Source: Palleniella intestinalis (GTDB lineage: Bacteria > Bacteroidota > Bacteroidia > Bacteroidales > Bacteroidaceae). From it: a DNA stretch of 61,820 nt. The stretch is taken from positions 1 to 61,820 of the forward strand of contig NZ_JABKKG010000013.1 of assembly GCF_013166595.1 (NCBI RefSeq), in the 5' to 3' direction. Positions 18,449-26,679 of the stretch are shown here, one piece after another (positions within the stretch are counted from its first letter, which is position 1; each line of letters starts with the position of its first letter). A program made the position numbers and the translations under genes. The notes under the pieces are model-generated. The model saw only the letters and a list, made by a program, of their open reading frames with translations, made no database searches and was not told the origin of the DNA.

Positions 18449-18495
18449 AGATAATTTTGCATTGAACATTGCGGTTCCAACCGCAAAATTAACAG
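18449..18495. promoter_or_regulatory. Divergent promoter region, two TAATTTTGC boxes
   Basis: TAATTTTG on the plus strand (18452-18459) and on the minus strand (complement 18484-18491) fit the Bacteroidetes -7 consensus TAnnTTTG. The plus box lies 51 bp before the 18511 start codon and the minus box 57 bp before the 18426 start. The two transcripts would overlap by a few bases. The -33 boxes are weak. Confidence 0.4.
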
Positions 18496-18510
18496 CTCAA
18501 TTATCGTGAT

Positions 18511-19293
18511 ATGGAATTACACAACAGAAATCAAACCGAACTGCTGCCATACGAGAAACTGGCAGTATTGGGTATCGACCGGGAGAAAGCTGACAATCTG
18601 CCCGTAGAGGTAAAGGAGAAGCTGGTTTCCGGCGAAGTAACGCCTATTGTACAGGTTTCTATCAGTACCCAAAAAGGTAACGTAATCTCGTTACCGCTCA
18701 AATTGCAACTGGCGGCAGACGCTAACGGAGAGCCCGCGCTTATCGCTTATCCGGTCAGAGCCGCCCTTGAACAGGAACGCAATCCGGCACTTCGGCTGAC
18801 AGAGCAGGAAGCGGCACGACTGGTTAAAGGGGAAGTCTTGCAGAAATCCGTAGAGGTGAACGGAGAAAAGACCCGGCAGTATCTCCAGCTCGACCCCGAA
18901 ACGCAATCGGTCATCCACCGCAGAGTGACCGACCTCAAACTGGACCAGAAGCTCCGTGAAATGGAAAAGGTCAACGACATCGAACTGGGTACACAGCAGA
19001 AGCAGCAGGTACGTGAGGGCAAGCCCGTGGAGCTGAATGTAGGCGGCGAAAAGGTGTCTGTCGGCATTGACCTCAAAGAGCCGCAGGGCTTCAAAGTTAT
19101 CAAGGGGGATATGAAAGAATGGGAAAACCGGCAGAAGCTCCGCTATGACGAGCAGCATCCCGAATACCTTGGCTATGTGATGACGGACAAGAACCGTTGG
19201 GAGTATCAGCAGGTGGTTGACAAGCAATCCAAAGAGAGAGCCATCAAGTTAGGCGGTGATTCCGAGAAACGAAGTAACGGTCTTAAACTATAA
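18511..19293 (+). CDS. DUF4099/DUF3945-type ICE protein
   Basis: A 260-residue soluble basic protein. Residues about 8-90 (LLPYEKLAVLGIDREKADNL...) look like DUF4099, followed by DUF3945-like sequence with LQLDPETQSVIHRRV and GEKVSVGIDLKEPQGFKV. These domains occur together in Bacteroidales conjugative elements; no biochemical function is known. It is the first gene of the plus-strand maintenance operon and is followed within 5 bp by a gene carrying the same kind of C-terminal domains. Confidence 0.75.
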   Translation: MELHNRNQTELLPYEKLAVLGIDREKADNLPVEVKEKLVSGEVTPIVQVSISTQKGNVISLPLKLQLAADANGEPALIAYPVRAALEQERNPALRLTEQEAARLVKGEVLQKSVEVNGEKTRQYLQLDPETQSVIHRRVTDLKLDQKLREMEKVNDIELGTQQKQQVREGKPVELNVGGEKVSVGIDLKEPQGFKVIKGDMKEWENRQKLRYDEQHPEYLGYVMTDKNRWEYQQVVDKQSKERAIKLGGDSEKRSNGLKL

Positions 19294-19297
19294 TACT

Positions 19298-20557
19298 ATG
19301 GCAAAACAAAGTAATAAAGAAACGAACACCATCAAGCAGTTTAATGGGTTGAAGCGGAAGCATCCCGATGCCTTGCTGTTGTTCAGGCAGGGCAACTTCT
19401 ACGAACTCTACAAGGAGGATGCCGTAAAAGCCACGGTGATACTTGCCATCGACATCACGGATAAGCTCCTTCCCGGTGGAAAGGAAAAAGTGCCGACATT
19501 GCGTTTCCCTCGCTCGGAGCTTGACACCCATCTTCCCAAGCTGATTCGCGCAGGGGCAAGGGTTGCCATCTGTGACCCGCTTGACAATCCCTTGCAAAAG
19601 AAAGCGGAAGACAAAAAGCAACAATCCATTTCAAACAACGAAGATATGGCTAAGAAAAAGAAAGAAAAGGTCGTGCAGGAAGAACCTGTCAAGGCAGTGA
19701 AGAATGCAGCCGAAGACAAACCTGCCCAAGAAAAGAAAGAGGGTGTGAAAGCCGAATCCAAGAACGAACAGAAGTCCGAGGAGAAGCAAGAGCACAAGCC
19801 CCGTGAGCCGCAGATGGTGACAACCAACGGCGAGAAAGTGACCCACGGACACGCCTACCAGAGCAAGGAGAAGCCGGAGGACTGGTACTTCACCGCCAAG
19901 ATGGACGGCAAACAGTTGAAGCCGCAAAAGATGGACGCTGCCGACCTTGTCGCCTATCAGAAGAAGGAAATGACTGTACCCCAACTGATGGAACGCTACT
20001 ATCCCACCAAACTCCAGCCCAAGGTGTCGGAAGAAGCGTTCAAGATGCCCAAGTCGATGGCGGGCCCGGAGGGTAACATCACCGTGGAGAAGTTCAATGT
20101 CTATAAGGAGAAGGACGAGCAGCGTCCCGACTTCGGCAAGTACAAGTTCTATGCGCAGGTGGGCGATGCCAAGATGTCGGCGGTAGCCTCCCGTCAGGAC
20201 CTGAACGCCTACTTTGACCGGGTAACGACCCCTGAAAAGTTAGTGGAGAAGAACTTCGGCGAGAAGCTGCACCTGCAATCCGCCTACGAGAAATACAGCC
20301 TGCCCGAAGGGGTGGATGCCAAAGGGGTACGTGTGGCCAAAGACCGCACCGATAACAAGTGGAAAGTGTCTGTCGATATGGGCGATAAAGGAAAGACCTC
20401 CAGACAGGAAATATCCTTTGATGACGGCTATTCGCTTTTCAAGACCAAGACGGCAACCCGTGAGCAGATTGCTGCCAAATATCTCACCACGGAGATTGCA
20501 GGGATGTTGGCAGCCCATACCGCCAAAGTAGAGAAAACGGCTTCCATCAAAATGTAA
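19298..20557 (+). CDS. MutS domain I fused to DUF3945-like repeats
   Basis: A 419-residue protein from the ATG at 19298; an earlier start at 19256 would read out of frame through the end of the previous gene. Residues 10-100 match domain I of MutS, including the mismatch-contacting Phe-Tyr-Glu (G32-N-F34-Y35-E36-L) and the GARVAICDPL segment. A Lys/Glu-rich linker follows (about 110-185), then DUF3945-like repeats (about 190-415: VTHGHAYQSKEKPEDWYFTAK and later related units). There is no clamp or ATPase part, so it cannot be a complete mismatch-repair protein. Role unknown; mismatch or heteroduplex recognition during transfer is a hypothesis. Confidence 0.75.
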   Translation: MAKQSNKETNTIKQFNGLKRKHPDALLLFRQGNFYELYKEDAVKATVILAIDITDKLLPGGKEKVPTLRFPRSELDTHLPKLIRAGARVAICDPLDNPLQKKAEDKKQQSISNNEDMAKKKKEKVVQEEPVKAVKNAAEDKPAQEKKEGVKAESKNEQKSEEKQEHKPREPQMVTTNGEKVTHGHAYQSKEKPEDWYFTAKMDGKQLKPQKMDAADLVAYQKKEMTVPQLMERYYPTKLQPKVSEEAFKMPKSMAGPEGNITVEKFNVYKEKDEQRPDFGKYKFYAQVGDAKMSAVASRQDLNAYFDRVTTPEKLVEKNFGEKLHLQSAYEKYSLPEGVDAKGVRVAKDRTDNKWKVSVDMGDKGKTSRQEISFDDGYSLFKTKTATREQIAAKYLTTEIAGMLAAHTAKVEKTASIKM

Positions 20558-20601
20558 AGACAATATATCAATCAACAAGTCAAATAATTAAGTAAAGAAA
20601 T

Positions 20602-20835
20602 ATGGCAACAGCGAAAAAGAATCACGAAGAACTGGTAGAGATTCTTCAGGAGGGACGCATCAACTACCTCGAATTTGTATTGAGTGGCGAAGATGCGGAG
20701 GATTTTCAGGAGTGGTGCCGCTCCCACAGTACAGACCCCACGGAGGAATCCGCCGAGTTTTATGTAGAACAGACGGACATCGCACGGATGGATAGCCAAC
20801 TGATAGATGACGAGGACTATGGCGTATGGAACTAA
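20602..20835 (+). CDS. Small acidic ICE protein
   Basis: A 77-residue acidic protein (MATAKKNHEELVEILQEGRI...) with no membrane segment. It sits between the MutS-I/DUF3945 gene and the ArdC-like gene and overlaps the start of the latter by 17 bp. It looks like a conserved small ICE gene of unknown function; the coding evidence is the tight operon fit and uniform codon use. Confidence 0.6.
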   Translation: MATAKKNHEELVEILQEGRINYLEFVLSGEDAEDFQEWCRSHSTDPTEESAEFYVEQTDIARMDSQLIDDEDYGVWN

Positions 20836-22150
20836 CTCACCGGGCAACTCCGGGCAGGCTGCCATCGACCGCTTCGCCGAAATGATGATCGGGCGTATGC
20901 AGGAGATGAAAGATACCGGCTGGAAGAAAGGCTGGATAGGCGGTGCGTCCGGTTACAACGGACTTCCGCAGAACGTGGGCGGACGCAACTACTCCGGCTC
21001 CAACTCGTTCTTCCTGCAACTCCAGACAGCCGCCAAAGGCTACCAACTTCCGGTCTATCTGACCTTCAAGCAGGCGCACAACCTGAAAGCGCACGTCCTC
21101 AAAGGCGAGAAGGCGTTTCCGGTGGTCTATTGGGACATGATGGTGAAGGACAAGAACGGAAAGCGTGTCAGTTCCGAGGAATACCGGGCGATGAGCAAGG
21201 AAGAGAAAAAGGAGATGGAAACGATTCCCTTCGCCAAGGCGTTCCCCGTCTATAACGTGGCGCAGACCAATCTGGCCGAAGTGCAGCCTGAGCGGATGCA
21301 GAAGCTATTGGGTAAGTTCAAAGTGCCCGAACTTCGGGATACCGAAGGAATGTACGCCCATGCTTCCTTGGACCGTATGCTCCAGACGCAGGGCTGGATC
21401 TGCCCGATACAGGCGGACAAACGCGAGGACGGTGCATACTATTCTCCCTCCGGTGATAGAATTGTGCTTCCCATGAAGGCGCAGTTCAACATCGGCAACA
21501 CAGCGGAAGAGATTTATCGGGGCGGCATGGAGTTCTATTCGACCATGCTGCACGAGATGACCCATTCCACGATGACCCCTGAACGGCTCAACCGTGAAAT
21601 GGGCGGCAAGTTCGGCGACCCGAAATATGCGAAGGAGGAACTGGTGGCGGAACTGACAGCGGCGATGATCAGCCACTCGATGGGCTTCGATGCCAAGGTG
21701 ACCGACAACTCCGCCGCCTATCTGGACTCGTGGATTGGTGTCTTGAAGAAAGAACCCAAGTTCATCGTTTCCGTGATGGCGGACGTGAACAAGGCTTCGG
21801 ACCTGATACTCGACCATGTGGATAAGCAGCGTTTGGCATTGGGCGAACAGCCGTACCTTGCCAAGAACGATCCTTTTGCCCCGTTGGACCCGAATGAGGA
21901 AATACCGTTCAAGAATGCCGCCATCGTGAAGACCCGGAACGGTGACTATGCCATCCGTGCCTCTTACGATGGTGTGGAGCTGGGGCTGAAAGCCGTTTCC
22001 AAGGACACGGCACGGACTTTCTTCCAACTGACCGACTACAAGGACAAGGAGGCATTCCTAAACATGACCGCCCGGAAGAGCTATGAGCCGGAACTGGCGA
22101 TGATGCAACACTCGCAAAGGCAGCATACAAGAGCCGGGATGAGTATGTGA
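20819..22150 (+). CDS. ArdC-like antirestriction protein with zincin domain
   Basis: A 443-residue protein. The N-terminal part (FAEMMIGRMQEMKDTGWKKGWI... QNVGGRNYSGSNSFFL) matches the ssDNA-binding ArdC-type domain; the metallopeptidase part has H245-E-M-T-H249 in TMLHEMTHSTM followed by an EELVAELTAAM helix with the likely third zinc ligand. ArdC proteins bind single-stranded DNA and shield incoming conjugative DNA from restriction. I chose the ATG at 20819 rather than 20807 because it gives the typical MAYGTNSPG start. Confidence 0.8.
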   Translation: MAYGTNSPGNSGQAAIDRFAEMMIGRMQEMKDTGWKKGWIGGASGYNGLPQNVGGRNYSGSNSFFLQLQTAAKGYQLPVYLTFKQAHNLKAHVLKGEKAFPVVYWDMMVKDKNGKRVSSEEYRAMSKEEKKEMETIPFAKAFPVYNVAQTNLAEVQPERMQKLLGKFKVPELRDTEGMYAHASLDRMLQTQGWICPIQADKREDGAYYSPSGDRIVLPMKAQFNIGNTAEEIYRGGMEFYSTMLHEMTHSTMTPERLNREMGGKFGDPKYAKEELVAELTAAMISHSMGFDAKVTDNSAAYLDSWIGVLKKEPKFIVSVMADVNKASDLILDHVDKQRLALGEQPYLAKNDPFAPLDPNEEIPFKNAAIVKTRNGDYAIRASYDGVELGLKAVSKDTARTFFQLTDYKDKEAFLNMTARKSYEPELAMMQHSQRQHTRAGMSM

Positions 22151-22182
22151 CATCTATTATATAATGTATAGGAGAAAACGAT

Positions 22183-23367
22183 ATGACCGACTATAAGGTA
22201 AATTTTAAGGAACTGAAAGCGCGTGTGGGTGTCGATGATATTGCATACGCTTTGGGCTACCGTCTGGACAGGAAGGCAGGTGTGGGCAGGTATATCGAGC
22301 TGGTATTGGGCGAGAACGGCAACAAACGTGACACGATTATCGTCAGCAACCCGAACAACAAAGCCGCCCAAGCCTATTTCCGCAGGGATGGCTCCAAAGG
22401 CGATGTGGTCACACTCATACGTGAGAACCTGAACGCCTTTCCCGTGTCCGGCAAGGACGATTGGCAGAAGATAGCCAAGGTACTGGCACGTTTCGCCAAT
22501 ATGCCTGAACCGGAATACCGCGAGGATAGCGATTATGTGAAGTCGTTCAAGACCGATGCCGTGTTTGACAGTTCCCGTTATGAGGTGAAACCGATAAATG
22601 CCGAAAGGATTCCGGCTATATTCTCACAACGTGGGTTATCCAATGAAACAGTCAAAGAGCTTGCACCCTTTATCTCTTTAATCAGAGACAAGCGTAACGG
22701 GAAGTTTGATGGCTATAATATCGGTTTTCCCTATACGAATGGAAAGGATGATACAATCAAGGGCTATGAGATACGGGGGCATGGCGGTTACAAGTCCAAG
22801 GCGGCAGGAACGGATTCATCCACATCGGCATGGGTAGCCGACTTGTCAAACGGTAACAAGGGTATGGTCAAAAGCGTATTCTTCTGTGAATCCGCTTTCG
22901 ATGCGATGGCATTCTACCAGATGAACAAGGTACAAATGGGTACGGATGTGGCTTTGGTTTCATTGGGCGGTACGTTTTCCGACAAGCAGATAACAAACAC
23001 GATGGAACGCTTTCCATACGCCCGTGCCTTCGACTGTTTCGACAATGACCTTGCCGGGCGTATTTACGGATTACGCATGATGGCCCTGTTGGAAGGTGTA
23101 CCGATGAAAATCAATAAGAAATCCGATACCCTTCAGATAGAAGCCAAAGGAAAATCCTTTGAGTTGAACACGGAACGCTCCCTGCTGGCGCAAGTCAGCA
23201 AGCATCTATCCATCCGCTACAAGATGGGGCAATGGCTACCGCCCAAGGCTTTCAAGGATTGGAACGATTGCCTGATGAACAAGCCGATGGAAATTATACA
23301 TTCCCCTCGCAAGGAAGAACGTGAACTGAATTTGACCGAGCGTAGAAAGACCGGTCTTAAAATGTAG
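22183..23367 (+). CDS. TOPRIM-domain primase-like ICE protein
   Basis: A 394-residue protein. Residues 1-100 resemble the partner domain before TOPRIM in primase-like ICE proteins (DIAYALGYRLDRKAG...); the TOPRIM core has FFCESAFDAMAFYQM near 240 with the catalytic Glu, LGGTFSDKQ, and DCFDNDLAGR near 285 with the acidic pair. There is no zinc finger. Similar proteins are annotated as DUF3991/TOPRIM in Bacteroidales mobile elements. It may act on single-stranded DNA after transfer; function is inferred. Confidence 0.75.
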   Translation: MTDYKVNFKELKARVGVDDIAYALGYRLDRKAGVGRYIELVLGENGNKRDTIIVSNPNNKAAQAYFRRDGSKGDVVTLIRENLNAFPVSGKDDWQKIAKVLARFANMPEPEYREDSDYVKSFKTDAVFDSSRYEVKPINAERIPAIFSQRGLSNETVKELAPFISLIRDKRNGKFDGYNIGFPYTNGKDDTIKGYEIRGHGGYKSKAAGTDSSTSAWVADLSNGNKGMVKSVFFCESAFDAMAFYQMNKVQMGTDVALVSLGGTFSDKQITNTMERFPYARAFDCFDNDLAGRIYGLRMMALLEGVPMKINKKSDTLQIEAKGKSFELNTERSLLAQVSKHLSIRYKMGQWLPPKAFKDWNDCLMNKPMEIIHSPRKEERELNLTERRKTGLKM

Positions 23368-23372
23368 TGATT

Positions 23373-24110
23373 ATGAACGGAGTGAAATGGAAACGAACGA
23401 CACTTGTCCTTCTGTTGTTGGCCGGAGGATTGTCCGGCTATGCCCAACAGACAGACCCGACCCTGACAGCGGCGGTCATTGCGCAGACGGCGGAATTGAA
23501 AAGCATCCACAAGAAGCGCAAGCAGACGCAGGAGAAAATCATCGCAGCCGAGACAGCCGTGACCCTTGCCCTTGACCGGGTGCATAGCGTGGAAAACAAG
23601 ATGCTGGAATACCTGTCGAACGCGCAAGGAGCGGTACAGAACCTGTACCAGATCAAACGGGCGGGGGAACTGGTAACGGTGGAGATACCACGGAATTGCA
23701 GCCTGCTGACAAAATCAGTGGGCAAGCGGTTGAAAGGGACAGTCATCGCCTCGATGGTCTCAGACGAACTTACGGACGCAGCCACACAGATGGCGGCTCT
23801 CTATCCCTTCATGAAGCAACTGGTGACATTGGGGAGTTATGATGTCACCAATCAGGACGGGAACAAGGAGAAGCACAAGGTCAACCTGCTCAGTTCGGCG
23901 GAGCGGTACTACATCGCCACCGAGGTGGTGACAAGATTAGAAACAATCAATACCGACCTCTTCATACTGGCGTGGCAGATACGCACCCTCTCGTGGAACG
24001 ACCTGTGGTTTTCCCTCGACCCGGAGGGCTGGGCAAACGTGATGTCGGGCAAGAACATCATCAACGGCATCGTGTCGGAATGGAATCAGGGCTACCTGCT
24101 GAAATGGTAG
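23373..24110 (+). CDS. Secreted tra-type protein, paralogue of the 1700 gene
   Basis: A 245-residue protein with a signal peptide (TLVLLLLAGGLSGYAQ) and a helical body including LSWNDLWFSLDPEGWANVM near the C-terminus, shared with the tra-operon protein at 1700-2440. I prefer the ATG at 23373; a GTG at 23367 overlaps the preceding stop. A tra-like exported protein in the middle of the DNA-processing block is unexpected and suggests a duplicated or alternative channel component. Confidence 0.7.
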   Translation: MNGVKWKRTTLVLLLLAGGLSGYAQQTDPTLTAAVIAQTAELKSIHKKRKQTQEKIIAAETAVTLALDRVHSVENKMLEYLSNAQGAVQNLYQIKRAGELVTVEIPRNCSLLTKSVGKRLKGTVIASMVSDELTDAATQMAALYPFMKQLVTLGSYDVTNQDGNKEKHKVNLLSSAERYYIATEVVTRLETINTDLFILAWQIRTLSWNDLWFSLDPEGWANVMSGKNIINGIVSEWNQGYLLKW

Positions 24111-24116
24111 CAAGTA

Positions 24117-24692
24117 ATGAACAGTAACAAATTAAACGATAAAGAAATGGAAACAGAAAAGAAAATCATCGGCCGCTGCCCCTTGTGCGACGGCAACGTG
24201 GTGAAGACCTGCAAGGGTTATCGCTGTGAGCATAACATCGGTGAGCAGCCGACTTGCGTTCTTAATATCAACGGCATCATCGGCAACCGTAAAATGAATG
24301 ACAAAGAGATTGCCGAACTGTTGGAACAACGCTGCATCCTGCTGAACGGCTTCGTGACCAAGGAGGGCAAATCATTCCCCACCGTTCTGGAACTGGCGGA
24401 TGACGGTGCAGTCAATATGCAACCGGTCATCGGGAAGTGCCCTCATTGCGGTGGTGACATCCGTGTGGGAAGCCGGGCGTTCAACTGCTCGAACTATGCC
24501 AACCAAGCCGCACCGTGCAGCTTTGCCATTTGGCGCAACATCGGTGGACACCAACTGACATTGGCCGAAGCGAAGGAGATATGCGAGAAGCAAATCACTT
24601 CCGCAGAACTGGAAATGTATCGCGAGGACGGAAGCATCTACCGCAAGCGGTTGGGACTTTCTCCCGACAAACTTCAAATCGTGAAGATATGA
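24117..24692 (+). CDS. Topoisomerase-type zinc-ribbon protein
   Basis: A 191-residue protein made of two units resembling the C-terminal repeats of type IA topoisomerases. Each begins with a zinc ribbon (GRCPLCDGNVVKTCKGYRC and GKCPHCGGDIRVGSRAFNC), the second followed by CSFAIWRNIGGHQLTLAEAKEI. The catalytic topoisomerase core is absent, so this is a stand-alone DNA-binding accessory. It overlaps the next gene by 4 bp (ATGA). Confidence 0.75.
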   Translation: MNSNKLNDKEMETEKKIIGRCPLCDGNVVKTCKGYRCEHNIGEQPTCVLNINGIIGNRKMNDKEIAELLEQRCILLNGFVTKEGKSFPTVLELADDGAVNMQPVIGKCPHCGGDIRVGSRAFNCSNYANQAAPCSFAIWRNIGGHQLTLAEAKEICEKQITSAELEMYREDGSIYRKRLGLSPDKLQIVKI

Positions 24693-25234
24693 AACCGGGG
24701 GCATTGATAAAATTTATCCTGATAGCGACCGTCCTGTTTTGGGGCGGTGTGACAGGCTTCGTATATTACACCAACCAACCGCAGAAACGGGCGGTGGAGG
24801 TAGCGAAGAAAGCATTGCTGGCTACAGCGGATAATCCTGAATCTATACAGATAAAAGGTATCAGCAAGGTGGACTCCATCTTCGGCAAGGAGTATGTGAA
24901 CCAACACGAACAGATGGCTCTATCGGTGACGCTGATGAAACTCGGTCAGGAAATGATGAAGGAGGATTGTTTGGAGAACATCGGTACTGACCTTGAACAT
25001 TGGGAGATACCGGGGCAGATGAAGCAACGGATGGAGGCGATGACCGCCCTTCGTGAACTTGTCGGTACGGGTATGCTTGAAAGCAACAAACCGAAGCCAT
25101 TCAACGGCTGGAAAGTGAAGATAGAATACGAGGCGAAAGCTACTGACGGCAATCCCTATCGCTCCGAATACTGGTGCATCTTGGATAAGAAGGCAAATTG
25201 TGTGGTCAAATCGTTTGAAATCCCATTGCTATAA
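24689..25234 (+). CDS. Membrane-anchored protein of unknown function
   Basis: A 181-residue protein with a short cytoplasmic N-terminus, one membrane segment (about 7-27, IKFILIATVLFWGGVTGFVYY) and a soluble outer domain ending in a two-strand YWCILDKKANCVVKSFEIPLL. The ATG at 24689 overlaps the previous stop, which decides the start; longer in-frame starts run inside the upstream gene. I do not recognise the family. Confidence 0.65.
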   Translation: MKPGALIKFILIATVLFWGGVTGFVYYTNQPQKRAVEVAKKALLATADNPESIQIKGISKVDSIFGKEYVNQHEQMALSVTLMKLGQEMMKEDCLENIGTDLEHWEIPGQMKQRMEAMTALRELVGTGMLESNKPKPFNGWKVKIEYEAKATDGNPYRSEYWCILDKKANCVVKSFEIPLL

Positions 25235-25238
25235 ACAT

Positions 25239-25292
25239 ACGTATGTAGTGAGTTACTACTAACGTATGTAGCAAACGATGAGATACGTATGT
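25239..25292. repeat. Three ACGTATGT repeats, 23 bp apart
   Basis: ACGTATGT at 25239-25246, 25262-25269 and 25285-25292, exactly 23 bp from start to start, each containing the palindrome ACGT. The array fills the gap between the membrane-protein gene and the histone-like gene and ends 41 bp before the latter's start, so it is a likely operator. Confidence 0.6.
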
Positions 25293-25333
25293 CTCTTTTT
25301 ACCCCATAAAAAACTCATTAAAACAATCGAAAT

Positions 25334-25516
25334 ATGAAAGAATTGATAGGACAACTCGAACCGAAAATGACGGCATTGCTGCAAAATGCCAAGTTGCAAA
25401 TGGAGAAAGGAAACAAAGCGGCAGGGCTTCGTGCCCGGCGCATATCGCTCGACATAGAACCGCTCTTGAAGCAGTTCCGTAAACAATCCCTTGCCGCTTC
25501 GCAAGTAAAGGAGTAG
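25334..25516 (+). CDS. Histone H1-like DNA-binding protein
   Basis: A 60-residue protein matching the short histone H1/Hc1-like proteins of Bacteroidetes over its whole length: MKELIGQLEPKMTALLQNA, then KGNKAAGLRARRISLDIEPLLKQFRK. These basic helical proteins are thought to bind DNA and shape the nucleoid. A copy carried on the ICE could act as a stealth or silencing factor, which is a hypothesis. The gene stands alone between an ACGTATGT array and an insertion cassette. Confidence 0.8.
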   Translation: MKELIGQLEPKMTALLQNAKLQMEKGNKAAGLRARRISLDIEPLLKQFRKQSLAASQVKE

Positions 25517-25566
25517 AATATTCTTCCTCTTGACAATCTGTTGGGAATCCTGGTGCTTTTGAACAA

Positions 25567-25607
25567 GCATCGGGGATTTTTGATACAAAAATACGGAGTA
25601 CCGTCAC
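25567..25607 (+). repeat. 41-bp direct repeat, left copy
   Basis: Matches 26639-26679 with one mismatch (GCATCG versus GCATCC at the sixth base). The two copies bracket the nuclease cassette. The right copy runs on into the structured leader element; the left copy breaks off after GTACCGTCAC. Confidence 0.85.
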
Positions 25608-25626
25608 AACGGTAAGTGACGGTACT
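25597..25626 (+). terminator. Hairpin at the cassette border
   Basis: AGTACCGTCAC (25597-25607) and GTGACGGTACT (25616-25626) form a perfect 11-bp stem around an 8-base loop. It is downstream of the histone-like gene and the left half is part of the 41-bp repeat. It could terminate transcription but has no strong T-run. Confidence 0.45.
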
Positions 25627-25673
25627 TTACTTAAAGTAATAGTAAGTCCACAGATTACAATATTTTTGTTATA

Positions 25674-26459
25674 TTATTGCGGAGTTATTATGGTTATTAC
25701 TTTTAATTCATTATGTCCTTGACTTAAATCGCTTTCAATTCCCACAGGATTCACCACCCTCCCTTCCGGGTCATAAACAAAACAAACTAAAGTTTTACAA
25801 TCTGGATGAACTGCATATTTTCCTATATCAATAATTAATTGATTTCCAATCTCTTTTGCATCTAAACCCTTCCGAGTTTTTTTTATCTCAATTACAATTT
25901 TTTCCTTTTTAAGAAGGAAGTCCATACGAGAAGCACCACCAGCATAGCTTGGAGTCCATTCTTCTGAACGAATATCATCAAAGTACAATCTTAATAAGGA
26001 ATGAATCAAATCTTGTACATCATATTCATCTTCGATATTAATGGTTGGACGATTATTATGACGATTTCTTAATTGTCTGGCTACTTGATGAAAATGATTG
26101 CAAATATTTTTTATTATGGCTATAGAATCATTTGATGCGTTTAACTCAGTATTATCCAAAAGGCTTATTTCTGTAATCATTCCCCTAATTAAAATAGAGT
26201 ATCCTTCTAGTCTACGTTGATAGATTGCATGATAATCTTTTTGACTATCATCAAAAGAAGACACATAAAAATCAGGAAAAAGTTTCTTTTTTGTTTCCTT
26301 GAAATTTGAAGATTCCTCTCCAAAAATAGATTTTACAATAGCCAAAGTCTTTGCTTTCCATTCTTGATATTTCGTATCTTCTTCCTTAATTGTTTTTAAG
26401 AAAGGTATTTTTTCTAATTGAGCGTTTAGAGATTCTAAGGCTTTCTTTTTTTTCATCAT
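25674..26459 (-). CDS. PD-(D/E)XK nuclease-domain protein in an insertion cassette
   Basis: A 261-residue protein, markedly more AT-rich than its neighbours. The C-terminal third has a PD-(D/E)XK-like core: SRMDFLLKKEKIVIEIKKTRKG (Asp ... Glu-x-Lys) followed by LIIDIGKYAVHPDCKTLVCFVYDPEG. The N-terminal two thirds are helical and could be a partner or RNA/DNA-binding region. It is the only gene in the cassette bounded by the 41-bp repeats and runs against the surrounding operons. A defence role is plausible from the nuclease fold and its location, not demonstrated. Confidence 0.65.
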   Translation of the reverse strand: MMKKKKALESLNAQLEKIPFLKTIKEEDTKYQEWKAKTLAIVKSIFGEESSNFKETKKKLFPDFYVSSFDDSQKDYHAIYQRRLEGYSILIRGMITEISLLDNTELNASNDSIAIIKNICNHFHQVARQLRNRHNNRPTINIEDEYDVQDLIHSLLRLYFDDIRSEEWTPSYAGGASRMDFLLKKEKIVIEIKKTRKGLDAKEIGNQLIIDIGKYAVHPDCKTLVCFVYDPEGRVVNPVGIESDLSQGHNELKVITIITPQ

Positions 26460-26638
26460 ATTTGCAATTTCTTATTACGGATTTAGCTTTTGTACAAAAC
26501 ATTAGAGCATTTGTCTACTCTATTTTTTACAAATGTATAATTTATTTTTTAGAACGAAGTAAAATGTATGTTTGTACTATGTCAATTTTTCAACTCTTAA
26601 CAAGTGTCGGGATTTTCTTTTTATCCGGCAGGCATCTT

Positions 26639-26679
26639 GCATCCGGGATTTTTGATACAAAAATACGGAGTACCGTCAC
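26639..26679 (+). repeat. 41-bp direct repeat, right copy
   Basis: One mismatch to 25567-25607. It overlaps the first stem strand of the structured leader element (26665-26674), so it is probably the original position and the left copy a duplication made when the cassette entered. Confidence 0.85.
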
